DNA from: Parietaria judaica
Taxonomy: Eukaryota > Streptophyta > Magnoliopsida > Rosales > Urticaceae
Direction: 5' to 3'
Length of the DNA: 64,000 nucleotides
Assembly: GCA_954871525.1 (NCBI GenBank)
Contig: OX940866.1
Span: 37,708,521-37,772,520 of the forward strand
Shown here: positions 1-12,780 of the stretch, piece after piece
Layout of the letters: every line of letters begins with the position of its first letter
How positions within the stretch are numbered: position 1 is the stretch's first letter
Position numbers and translations under genes: made by a program
Notes under the pieces: model-generated
Databases searched by the model: none
Seen by the model: only the letters and a program-made list of their open reading frames with translations
What the model was told of the DNA's origin: nothing

Positions 1-3000
1 GAAATGCTATAGCATTTCTATAGCATTTCTTTATTTTACATTTTTTACAACTTAAAATTTTGAACCAATTGAAAAAATAATGATTTTAGGGCTTATACAT
101 TGGAATTTTAATACAACGAGAGTTTTCATGCAAAAATATGCAAGGATTAAATTGTTGACGAGAAATGCCTTAGGAAATGCTATAGAATTTCTTATAGCAT
201 TTCTTTATTTTACATTTTTACAACCTTGAATTTCGAACCAATTGAAAAAATAATGATTTTAGAGCTTATACATTGGAATTTGAATATAACGAGAGTTCTC
301 ATGCAAAAATATGCAAGGAATAAATTGTTGACGAGAAATGCCATAGGAAATGCTATAGCATTTCCTATAGCATTTCTTTATTTGACATTTTTTACAACCT
401 TGAATTTCGAACCAATTGAAAAAATAATGATTTTAGGGCTTATACATTGGAATTAGAATATAACGAGAGTTTTCATGCAAAAATATGCAAGGATTAAATT
501 GTTGACGAGAAATGCCTTAGGAAATGCTATAGCATTTCTTATAGCATTTCTTTATTTTACATTTTTACAACCTTGAATTTCGAACCAATTGAAAAAATAA
601 TGATTTTAGAGCTTATACATTGGAATTGGAATATAAAAAGACTTCTCATGCAAAATTATGCAAGGATTAAATTGTTGACGAGAAATGCCATAGGAAATGC
701 TATAGCATTTCCTATAGCATTTCTTTATTTTATATTTTTTACAACCTTAAATTTCGAACCAATTGAAAAAATAATGATTTCAGGGCTTATACATTGGAAT
801 TTGAATATAACGAGAGTTCTCATGCAAAATTATGCAATGATTAAATTGTTGACGAGAAATGCCTTAGGAAATGCTATAGCATTTCTTATAGCATTTCTTT
901 ATTTGACATTTTTTACAACCTTTAATTTCGAACCAATTGAAAAAATAATGATTTTAGGGCTTATACATTGGAATTAGAATATAACAAGAGTTCTCATGCA
1001 AAAATATGCAAGGATTAAATGGTTGACGAGAAATGCCATAGGAAATGCTATAGAATTTCCTATATAATTTCTTTATTTTACATTTGTTACAACCTTAAAT
1101 TTCAAACCAATTGAAAAAATAATGATTTTAGGGCTTATACATTGGAAGTTGAATATAACAAGAGTTCTCATGCAAAAATATGCAAGGATTAAATTGTTGA
1201 CGAGAAATGCCATAGGAAATGCTATAGCATTTCCTATAGCATTTCTTTATTTTACATTTTTTACAACTTAAAATTTCGAACCAATTGAAAAAATAATGAT
1301 TTTAGGGCTTATACATTGGAATTTTAATATAACGAGAGTTTTCATGCAAAAATATGCAAGGATTAAATTGTTGACGAGAAATGCCTTAGGAAATGCTATA
1401 GCATTTCTTATAGCATTTCTTTATTTTACATTTTTACAACCTTGAATTTCGAACCAATTGAAAAAATAATGATTTTAGAGCTTATACATTGGAATTTGAA
1501 TATAACGAGAGTTCTCATGCAAAAATATGCAAGGATTAAATTGTTGACGAGAATTGCCTTAGGAAATGCTATAGCATTTCTTATAGCATTTCTTTATTTG
1601 ACATTTTTTACAACCTTAAATTTCGAACCAATTGAAAAAATAATGATTTCAGGGCTTATACATTGGAATTTGAATATAACAAGAGTTCTCATGCAAAATT
1701 ATGCAAGGAATAAATTGTTGACGAGAAATGCCATAGGAAATGCTATAGCATTTCCTATAGCATTTCTTTATTTTATATTTTTTACAACCTTAAATTTCGA
1801 ACCAATTGAAAAAATAATGATTTCAGGGCTTATACATTGGAATTTGAATATAACAAGAGTTCTCATGCAAAAATATGCAATGATTAAATTGTTGACGAGA
1901 AATGCCTTAGGAAATGCTATAGCATTTCTTATAGCATTTCTTTATTTGACATTTTTTTACAACCTTGAATTTCGAACCAATTGAAAAAATAATGATTTTA
2001 GGGCTTATACATTGGAATTAGAATATAACAAGAGTTCTCGTGCAAAAATATGCAAGGATTAAATTGTTGACGAGAAATGCCATAGGAAATGCTATAGAAT
2101 TTCCTATAGAATTTCTTTATTTTACATTTGTTACAACCTTAAATTTCAAACCAATTGAAAAAATAATGATTTTAGGGCTTATACATTGGAATTTGAATAT
2201 AACAAGAGTTCTCATGCAAAATTATTCAAGGAATAAATTGTTGACGAGAAATGCCATAGGAAATGCTATAGCATTTCCTATAGCATTTCTTTATTTTATA
2301 TTTTTTACAACCTTAAATTTCGAACCAATTGAAAAAATAATGATTTTAGGGCTTATACATTGGAATTTGAATATAACGAGAGTTCTCATGCAAAAATATG
2401 CAATGATTAAATTGTTGACGAGAAATGCCTTAGGAAATGCTATAGCATTTCTTATAGCATTTCTTTATTTGACATTTTTTACAACCTTGAATTTCGAACC
2501 AATTAAAAAAATAATGATTTTAGGGCTTATACATTGGAATTAGAATATAACAAGAGTTCTCATGCAAAAATATGCAAGGATTAAATTGTTGACGAGAAAT
2601 GCCATAGGAAATGCTATAGAAATTCCTATAGAATTTCTTTATTTTACATTTGTTACAACCTTAAATTTCAAACCAACTGAAAAAATAATGATTTTAGGGC
2701 TTATACATTGGAAGTTGAATATAACAAGAGTTCTCATGCAAAAATATGCAAGGATTAAATTGTTGACGAGAAATGCCATAGGAAATGCTATAGCATTTCC
2801 TATAGCATTTCTTTATTTTACATTTTTTACAACTTAAAATTTTGAACCAATTGAAAAAATAATGATTTTAGGGCTTATACATTGGAATTTTAATACAACG
2901 AGAGTTTTCATGCAAAAATATGCAAGGATTAAATTGTTGACGAGAAATGCCTTAGGAAATGCTATAGAATTTCTTATAGCATTTCTTTATTTTACATTTT

Positions 3001-5839
3001 TACAACCTTGAATTTCGAACCAATTGAAAAAATAATGATTTTAGAGCTTATACATTGGAATTTGAATATAACGAGAGTTCTCATGCAAAAATATGCAAGG
3101 AATAAATTGTTGACGAGAAATGCCATAGGAAATGCTATAGCATTTCCTATAGCATTTCTTTATTTGACATTTTTTACAACCTTGAATTTCGAACCAATTG
3201 AAAAAATAATGATTTTAGGGCTTATACATTGGAATTAGAATATAACGAGAGTTTTCATGCAAAAATATGCAAGGATTAAATTGTTGACGAGAAATGCCTT
3301 AGGAAATGCTATAGCATTTCTTATAGCATTTCTTTATTTTACATTTTTACAACCTTGAATTTCGAACCAATTGAAAAAATAATGATTTTAGAGCTTATAC
3401 ATTGGAATTGGAATATAAAAAGAGTTCTCATGCAAAATTATGCAAGGATTAAATTGTTGACGAGAAATGCCATAGGAAATGCTATAGCATTTCCTATAGC
3501 ATTTCTTTATTTTATATTTTTTACAACCTTAAATTTCGAACCAATTGAAAAAATAATGATTTCAGGGCTTATACATTGGAATTTGAATATAACGAGAGTT
3601 CTCATGCAAAATTATGCAATGATTAAATTGTTGACGAGAAATGCCTTAGGAAATGCTATAGCATTTCTTATAGCATTTCTTTATTTGACATTTTTTACAA
3701 CCTTGAATTTCGAACCAATTGAAAAAATAATGATTTTAGGGCTTATACATTGGAATTAGAATATAACAAGAGTTCTCATGCAAAAATATGCAAGGATTAA
3801 ATGGTTGACGAGAAATGCCATAGGAAATGCTATAGAATTTCCTATATAATTTCTTTATTTTACATTTGTTACAACCTTAAATTTCAAACCAATTGAAAAA
3901 ATAATGATTTTAGGGCTTATACATTGGAAGTTGAATATAACAAGAGTTCTCATGCAAAAATATGCAAGGATTAAATTGTTGACGAGAAATGCCATAGGAA
4001 ATGCTATAGCATTTCCTATAGCATTTCTTTATTTTACATTTTTTACAACTTAAAATTTCGAACCAATTGAAAAAATAATGATTTTAGGGCTTATACATTG
4101 GAATTTTAATATAACGAGAGTTTTCATGCAAAAATATGCAAGGATTAAATTGTTGACGAGAAATGCCTTAGGAAATGCTATAGCATTTCTTATAGCATTT
4201 CTTTATTTTACATTTTTACAACCTTGAATTTCGAACCAATTGAAAAAATAATGATTTTAGAGCTTATACATTGGAATTTGAATATAACGAGAGTTCTCAT
4301 GCAAAAATATGCAAGGATTAAATTGTTGACGAGAATTGCCTTAGGAAATGCTATAGCATTTCTTATAGCATTTCTTTATTTGACATTTTTTACAACCTTA
4401 AATTTCGAACCAATTGAAAAAATAATGATTTCAGGGCTTATACATTGGAATTTCAATATAACAAGAGTTCTCATGCAAAATTATGCAAGGAATAAATTGT
4501 TGACGAGAAATGCCATAGGAAATGCTATAGCATTTCCTATAGCATTTCTTTATTTTATATTTTTTACAACCTTAAATTTCGAACCAATTGAAAAAATAAT
4601 GATTTCAGGGCTTATACATTGGAATTTGAATATAACAAGAGTTCTCATGCAAAAATATGCAATGATTAAATTGTTGACGAGAAATGCCTTAGGAAATGCT
4701 ATAGCATTTCTTATAGCATTTCTTTATTTGACATTTTTTTACAACCTTGAATTTCGAACCAATTGAAAAAATAATGATTTTAGGGCTTATACATTGGAAT
4801 TAGAATATAACAAGAGTTCTCGTGCAAAAATATGCAAGGATTAAATTGTTGACGAGAAATGCCATAGGAAATGCTATAGAATTTCCTATAGAATTTCTTT
4901 ATTTTACATTTGTTACAACCTTAAATTTCAAACCAATTGAAAAAATAATGATTTTAAGGCTTATACATTGGAATTTGAATATAACAAGAGTTCTCATGCA
5001 AAATTATTCAAGGAATAAATTGTTGACGAGAAATGCCATAGGAAATGCTATAGCATTTCCTATAGCATTTCTTTATTTTATATTTTTTACAACCTTAAAT
5101 TTCAAACCAATTGAAAAAATAATGATTTTAGGGCTTATACATTGGAATTTGAATATAACGAGAGTTCTCATGCAAAAATATGCAATGATTAAATTGTTGA
5201 CGAGAAATGCCTTAGGAAATGCTATAGCATTTCTTATAGCATTTCTTTATTTGACATTTTTTACAACCTTGAATTTCGAACCAATTAAAAAAATAATGAT
5301 TTTAGGGCTTATACATTGGAATTAGAATATAACAAGAGTTCTCATGCAAAAATATGCAAGGATTAAATTGTTGACGAGAAATGCCATAGGAAATTCTATA
5401 GAAATTCCTATAGAATTTCTTTATTTTACATTTGTTACAACCTTAAATTTCAAACCAATTGAAAAAATAATGATTTTAGGGCTTATACATTGGAAGTTGA
5501 ATATAACAAGAGTTCTCATGCAAAAATATGCAAGGATTAAATTGTTGACGAGAAATGCCATAGGAAATGCTATAGCATTTCCTATAGCATTTCTTTATTT
5601 TACATTTTTTACAACTTAAAATTTTGAACCAATTGAAAAAATAATGATTTTAGGGCTTATACATTGGAATTTTAATACAACGAGAGTTTTCATGCAAAAA
5701 TATGCAAGGATTAAATTGTTGACGAGAAATGCCTTAGGAAATGCTATAGAATTTCTTATAGCATTTCTTTATTTTACATTTTTACAACCTTGAATTTCGA
5801 ACCAATTGAAAAAATAATGATTTTAGAGCTTATACATTG
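1..5839 (+). repeat. HOR block A: 16-mer, 2,782-bp period, about 2.1 copies
   Basis: Copy 1 spans 1-2781, copy 2 spans 2782-5563, and a partial third copy runs from 5564 to about 5839, where it breaks off in TACATTGATATTTGAATG. 16 x 174 is 2,784, so the unit is two bases short of whole monomers. Diagnostic monomers recur at the fixed offset: the CCTATATAATTTC variant (1060, 3842), the CTCGTGCAAAA variant (2036, 4818), and AACTTAAAATTTTGAACC (about 49, 2831 and 5613). Copies 1 and 2 differ at roughly ten sites that I noticed, including one missing base near position 19, so they separated recently. Confidence 0.92.
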
Positions 5840-8590
5840 ATATTTGAATGTAACGAGAGTTCTCATGCAAAAATATGCAAGGATTAAATTGTTGACGAGA
5901 AATGCCATACGAAATGGTATAGCATTTCTTATAGAATTTCTTTATTTGACATTTTTTACAACCTCAAATTTTGAACCAATTGAAAAAATAATGATTTGAG
6001 GGCTTATACATTGGAATTTGAATATAACAAGAGTTCTCATGCAAAATTATGCAAGGAATAAATTGTTGACGAGAAATGCCATAGGAAATGCTATAGCATT
6101 TCCTATAGCATTTCTTTATTTTATATTTTTTACAACCTTAAATTTCGAACCAATTGAAAAAATAATGATTTCAGGGCTTATACATTGGAATTTGAATATA
6201 ACAAGAGTTCTCATGCAAAAATATGCAAGGATTAAATTGTGTACGAGAAATGCCATAGGAAATGTTATAGCATTTCCTATAGCATTTCTTTATTTTACAT
6301 TTTTTACAACCTTAAATTTCGAACCAATTGAAAAAATAATGATTTTAGGCTTATACATTGTAATTTGAATATAACAAGAGTTCTCATGCAAAATTATGCA
6401 AGGATTAAATTGTTGACGAGAAATGCCATAGAAAATGCTATAGCATTTCCTATCGCATTTCTTTATTTTACAATTTTTACAAGCTTAAATTTGGAACCAA
6501 TTAAAAAAATAATGATTTTAGGGCTTATACATTTGAATTTGAATATAACAAGAGTTCTCATGCCAAAATATACAAGGAATAAATGGTTGACGAGAAATGC
6601 CATAGGAAATGCTATAGCATTCCCTATAGCATTTCTTTATTTTACATTTTTTACAACCTTAAATTTCAAACCAATTGTAAAAATAATGATTTTAGGGCTT
6701 ATACATTGGAATTTTAATATTACAAGCGTTCTCATGCAAAAATATGCAAGGATTAAATTGTTGACGAGAAATGCCATAGGAAATGCTATAGCATTTCCTA
6801 TAGCATTTCTTTATTTTACATTTTTTACAACCTTAAATTTTTAACAAATTGAAAAAATAATGATTTTATTGCTTATACATTGGAATTTGAATATAACGAG
6901 AGTTCTCATGCAAAAATATGCAAGGATTAAATTGTTGACGAGAATCGCCTTAGGAAATGCTATAGCATTTCTTATAGCATTTCTTTATTTGACATTTTTT
7001 ACAACCTTAAATTTTGAACCAATTGAAAAAATAATGATTTTAGGGCTTATACATTGGAATTTGAATATAACAAGAGTTCTCATGCCAAAATATGCAAGGA
7101 TTAAATTGTTGACGAGAAATGCCATAGGAAATGCTATAGCATTTCCTATAGCATTTCTTTATTTTACATTTTTTACAACTTAAAATTTCGAACCAATTGA
7201 AAAAATAATGATTTTAGGGCTTATACATTGGAATTTTAATATAACGAGAGTTTTCATGCAAAAATATGCAAGGATTAAATTGTTGACGAGAAATGCCTTA
7301 GGAAATGCTATAGCATTTCTTATAGCATTTCTTTATTTTACATTTTTACAACCTTGAATTTCGAACCAATTGAAAAAATAATGATTTTAGAGCTTATACA
7401 TTGGAATTTGAATATAACGAGAGTTCTCATGCAAAAATATGCAAGGATTAAATTGTTGACGAGAAATGCCATACGAAATGGTATAGCATTTCTTATAGAA
7501 TTTCTTTATTTGACATTTTTTACAACCTCAAATTACGAACCAATTGAAAAAATAATGATTTTAGGGCTTATAAATTGGAATTTGAATATAACAAGAGTTC
7601 TCATGCAAAAATATGCAAGGATTAAATTGTTGACGAGAATCGCCTAAGGAAATGCTATAGCATTTCTTATAGCATTTCTTTATTTGACATTTTTTACAAC
7701 CTTAAATTTTGAACCAATTGAAAAAATAATGATTTTAGGGCTTATACATTGGAATTTGAATATAACAAGAGTTCTCATGCAAAAATATGCAAGGATTAAA
7801 TTGTGTACGAGAAATGCCATAGGAAATGCTATAGCATTTCCTATAGCATTTCTTTATTTGACATTTTTTACAACCTTAAATTTCAAACCAATTGAAAAAA
7901 TAATGATTTTAAGGCTTATACATTGGAATTTGAATATAACAAGAGTTCTCATGCAAAAATATGCAAGGATTAAATTGTTGACGAGAAATGCCATAGGAAA
8001 TGCTATAGCATTTCCTATAGCATTTCTTTATTTTACATATTTTACAACCTTAAATTTCGAACCAATTGAAAAAATAATGATTTTAGGGCTTATACATTTG
8101 AATTTGAATATAACAAGAGTTCTCATGAAAAATTATGCAAGGATTAAATTGTTGACGATAAATGCCATAGAAAATGCTATAGCATTTCCTATCGCATTTC
8201 TTTATTTTACATTTTTTACAAGCTTAAATTTGGAACCAATTAAAAAAATAATGATTTTAGGGCTTATACATTTGAATTTGAATATAACAAGAGTTCTCAT
8301 GCAAAAATATACAAGGAATAAATGGTTGACGAGAAATGCCATAGGAAATGCTATAGCATTTCCTATAGCATTTCTTTATTTTACATTTTTTACAACCTTT
8401 AATTTCAAACCAATTGTAAAAATAATGATTTTAGGGCTTATACATTGGAATTTTAATATTACAAGCTTTCTCATGCAAAAATATGCAAGGATTAAATTGT
8501 TGACGAGAAATGCCATAGGAAATGCTATAGCATTTCCTATAGCATTTCTTTATTTTACATTTTTTACAACCTTAAATTTTGAACAAATTG
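5840..8590 (+). repeat. Mixed monomer block with a ~1,740-bp (10-monomer) internal duplication
   Basis: About 6200-7180 matches 7940-8920 at an offset of 1,739-1,740 bp (10 monomers). The pair shares AAGCTTAAATTTGGAACC (6481 and 8220), the ATACAAGGAATAAATGG variant, and CCAATTGTAAAAATAATG. A second relation, about 1,565 bp or nine monomers, links GAAATGCCATACGAAATGG at about 5901 with its copy at about 7466. The overlap of two different offsets shows successive unequal exchanges and not a single clean HOR. Confidence 0.8.
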
Positions 8591-11500
8591 AAAAAATAAT
8601 GATTTTAGGGCTTATACATTGGAATTTGAATATAACGAGAGTTCTCATGCAAAAATATGCAAGGATTAAATTGTTGACGAGAATCGCCTTAGGAAATGCT
8701 ATAGCATTTCTTATAGCATTTCTTTATTTGACATTTTTTACAACCTTAAATTTCGAACCAATTGAAAAAATAATGATTTTAGGGCTTATACATTGGAATT
8801 TGAATATAACAAGAGTTCTCATGCAAAAATATGCAAGGATTAAATTGTTGACGAGAAATGCCATAGGAATTGCTATAGCATTTCCTATAGCTTTTCTTTA
8901 TTTGACATTTTTTACAACCTTAAATTTCGAACCAATTGAAAAAATAATGATTTTAAGGCTTATATATTTGAATTTGAATATAACAAGAGTTCTCATGCAA
9001 AAATATGCAAGGATTAAATTGTTGACGAGAAATGCCATAGGAAATGCTATAGCATTTCCTATAGCATTTCTTTATTTTACATATTTTACAACCTTAAATT
9101 TCGAACCAATTGAAAAAATAATGATTTTAGGGCTTATACGTTTGAATTTTAATATAACAAGAGTTCTCATGCAAAATTATGCAAGGATTAAATTGTTGAC
9201 GAGAAATGCCATAGAAAATGTTATAGCATTTCCTATCGCATTTCTTTATTTTACATTTTTTACAACCCTAAATTTCGAACCAATTGAAAAAATAATGATT
9301 TTAGGGCTTATACATTGGAATTTGAATATAACAAAAGTTCTCATGAAAAAATATGCAAGGATTAAATGGTTAACGAGAAATGCCATAGGAAATGCTATAG
9401 CATTTCCTATAGCATTTCTTTATTTTACATTTTTTACAACCTTAAATTTCAAACCAATTGTAAAAATAATGATTTTAGGGCTAATACATTGGAATTTTAA
9501 TATTACAAGGGTTCTCATGCAAAAATATGCAAGGATTAAATTGTTGACGAGAAATGCCATAGGAAATGCTATAGCATTTCCTATAGCATTTCTTAATTTT
9601 ACATTTTTTACAACCTTAAATTTCGAACCAATTGAAAAATAATGATTTTAGGGCTTATACATTGGAATTTGAATATAACGAGAGTTCTCATGCAAAAATA
9701 TGCAAGGATTAAATTGTTGACGAGAATCGCCTTAGGAAATGCTATAGCATTTCTTCTAGCATTTCTTTATTTGACATTTTTTACGACCTTAAATTTCGAA
9801 CCAATTGAAAAAATAATGATTTTAGGGCTTATACATTGGAATTTGAATATAACAAGAGTTCTCAAGCAAAAATATGCAAGGATTAAATTATTGACGAGAA
9901 ATGCCATAGGAAATGCTATAGCATTTCCTATAGAATTTCTTTATTTTACATTTTTCACAACCTTAAATTTCAAACCAATTGAAAAAATAATTATTTTAGG
10001 GCTTATACATTGGAATTTTAATATTACAAGAGTTCTCGTGCAAAAATATGCAAGGATTAAATTGTTGACGAGAAATGCCATAGGAAATGCTATAGCATTT
10101 CCTATAGCATTTCTTTATTTGACATTGTTTACGACCTAAAATTCGAACCAATTGAAAAAATAATGATTTTAGGGCTTATACATTGGAATTTGAATATAAC
10201 AAGAGTTCTCATGCAAAAATATGCAAGGATTAAACTGTTGACGAGAAATGCCAAAGGAAATGCTATAGCATTTCCTATAGAATTTCTTTATTTTACATTT
10301 TTTACAACCTTAAATTTCGAACCAATTGAAAAAATAATGATTTTAGGGCTTATACATTGCAATTTGAATATAACAACAGTTCTCATGCAAAAATATGCAA
10401 GGATTAAATTGTTGACGAGAAATGCCAAAGGAAATGCTATATCATTTCCTATAGAATTTCTTTATTTTAGATTTTTTACAACATTAAATTTCGAAAAATT
10501 GAAAAAATAATGATTTTAGGGCTTATACATTGGAATTTGAATATAAGAAGAGTTCTCATGCAAAAATATGCAAGGATTAAATTGTTGACGAGAAATGCCA
10601 TAGGAAATGCTATAGTATTTCCTATAGCATTTCTTTATTTTACATTTTTTACAACCTTAAATTTCGAACCAATTGAAAAAATAATGATTTTAGGGCTTAT
10701 ACATTGGAATTTGAATATAACGAGAGTTCTCATGCAAAAATATGCAAGGATTAAATTGTTGACGAGAATCGCCTTAGGAAATGCTATAGCATTTCTTATA
10801 GCATTTCTTTATTTGACATTTTTTACAACCTTAAATTTCGAACCAATTGAAAAAATAATGATTTTAGGGCTTATACATTGGAATTTGAATATAACAAGAG
10901 TTCTCATGCAAAAATATGCAAGGATTAAATTGTTGACGAGAAATGCCATAGGAATTGCTATAGCATTTCCTATAGCATTTCTTTATTTGACATTTTTTAC
11001 AACCTTAAATTTCGAACCAATTGAAAAAATAATGATTTTAAGGCTTATATATTTGAATTTGAATATAACAAGAGTTCTCATGCAAAAATATGCAAGGATT
11101 AAATTGTTGACGAGAAATGCCATAGGAAATGCTATAGCATTTCCTATAGCATTTCTTTATTTTACCTATTTTAAAACCTTAAATTTCTAACCAATTGAAA
11201 AAATAATGATTTTAGGGCTTAATCATTTGAATTTTAATATAACAAGAGTTCTCATGCAAAATTATGCAAGGATTAAATTGTTGACGAGAAATGCCATAGA
11301 AAATGTTATAGCATTTCCTATCGCATTTCTTTATTTTACATTTTTTACAACCCTAAATTTCGAACCAATTGAAAAAATAATGATTTTAGGGCTTATACAT
11401 TGGAATTTGAATATAACAAAAGTTCTCATGAAAAAATATGCAAGGATTAAATGGTTAACGAGAAATGCCATAGGAAATGCTATAGCATTTCCTATAGCAT

Positions 11501-12780
11501 TTCTTTACTTTACATTTTTTACAACCTTAAATTTCAAACCAATTGTAAAAATAATGATTTTAGGGCTAATACATTGGAATTTTAATATTACAAGGGTTCT
11601 CATGCAAAAATATGCAAGGATTAAATTGTTGACGAGAAATGCCATAGGAAATGCTATAGCATTTCCTATAGCATTTCTTAATTTTACATTTTTTACAACC
11701 TTAAATTTCGAACCAATTGAAAAATAATGATTTTAGGGCTTATACATTGGAATTTGAATATAACGAGAGTTCTCATGCAAAAATATGCAAGGATTAAATT
11801 GTTGACGAGAATCGCCTTAGGAAATGCTATAGCATTTATTCTAGCATTTCTTTATTTGACATTTTTTACGACCTTAAATTTCGAACCAATTGAAAAAATA
11901 ATGATTTTAGGGCTTATACATTGGAATTTGAATATAACAAGAGTTCTCATGCAAAAATATGCAAGGATTAAATTATTGACGAGAAATGCCATAGGAAATG
12001 CTATAGCATTTCCTATAGCATTTCTTTATTTTACATTTTTCACAACCTTAAATTTCAAACCAATTGAAAAAATAATGATTTTAGGGCTTATACATTGGAA
12101 TTTTAATATTACAAGAGTTCTCGTGCAAAAATATGCAAGGATTAAATTGTTGACGAGAAATGCCATAGGAAATGCTATAGCATTTCCTATAGCATTTCTT
12201 TATTTGACATTGTTTACGACCTAAAATTCGAACCAATTGAAAAAATAATGATTTTAGGGCTTATACATTGGAATTTTAATATTACAAGAGTTCTCATGCA
12301 AAAATATGCAAGGATTAAATTGTTGACGAGAAATGCCAAAGGAAATGCTATAGCATTTCCTATAGAATTTCTTTATTTTAGATTTTTTACAACCTTAAAT
12401 TTCGAACCAATTGAAAAAATAATGATTTTAGGGCTTATACATTGCAATTTGAATATAACAACAGTTCTCATGCAAAAATATGCAAGGATTAAATTGTTGA
12501 CGAGAAATGCCAAAGGAAATGCTATATCATTTCCTATAGAATTTCTTTATTTTAGATTTTTTACAACCTTAAATTTCGAACCAATTGAAAAAATAATGAT
12601 TTTAGGGCTTATACATTGGAATTTGAATATAAGAAGAGTTCTCATGCAAAAATATGCAAGGATTAAATTGTTGACGAGAAATGCCATAGGAAATGCTATA
12701 GTATTTCCTATAGCATTTCTTTATTTTACATTTTTTACAACCTTAAATTTCGAACCAATTGAAAAAATAATGATTTTATA
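8590..12780 (+). repeat. HOR block B: 12-mer, 2,085-bp period, 2 copies
   Basis: The offset is constant at 2,085 bp (12 monomers minus 3 bases). Markers include GGAATTGCTATAGC (8866 and 10951), CGAACCAATTGAAAAATAATG with five A instead of six (about 9624 and 11709), GTTTACGACCTAAAATTCG (about 10127 and 12212), and GCCAAAGGAAATGC (about 10250 and 12335). Private changes exist, such as a short deletion in the first copy near 10495 (CGAAAAATTGAAAAAATAA), so the copies are similar but not identical. Repeat edges are judged by eye. Confidence 0.88.
8746..8919 (+). repeat. Reference monomer (174 bp) for the satellite
   Basis: One near-consensus monomer, phased to begin at TTAAATTTCGAACC. In order it holds a CAATTG palindrome followed by an A6 tract, the GGGCTTATACATTGG block, GTTCTCATGC followed by an A5 tract, the TTGTTGACGAG block, the long dyad, then TTTACATTTTTTACAACC with a T6 tract. 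The next monomer starts directly at 8920. This copy differs from the consensus at a few sites, including GGAATTGC for GGAAATGC, CTTTTC for CATTTC and TTTGACA for TTTTACA. Read in frame it gives 58 codons with no stop, which is why neighbouring monomers fuse into long open frames. The phase is arbitrary because a tandem array has no natural start. Confidence 0.9.

Noticed and set aside
7684..9642. A 652-codon open frame and many similar shorter plus-strand frames as genes for a repetitive membrane protein
   Set aside because: The frames are a by-product of a 174-bp unit divisible by three. They start and stop wherever monomer variants create or remove stops or shift the frame, residues vary without preference for silent change, and no promoter, intron or 3' signal stands out.
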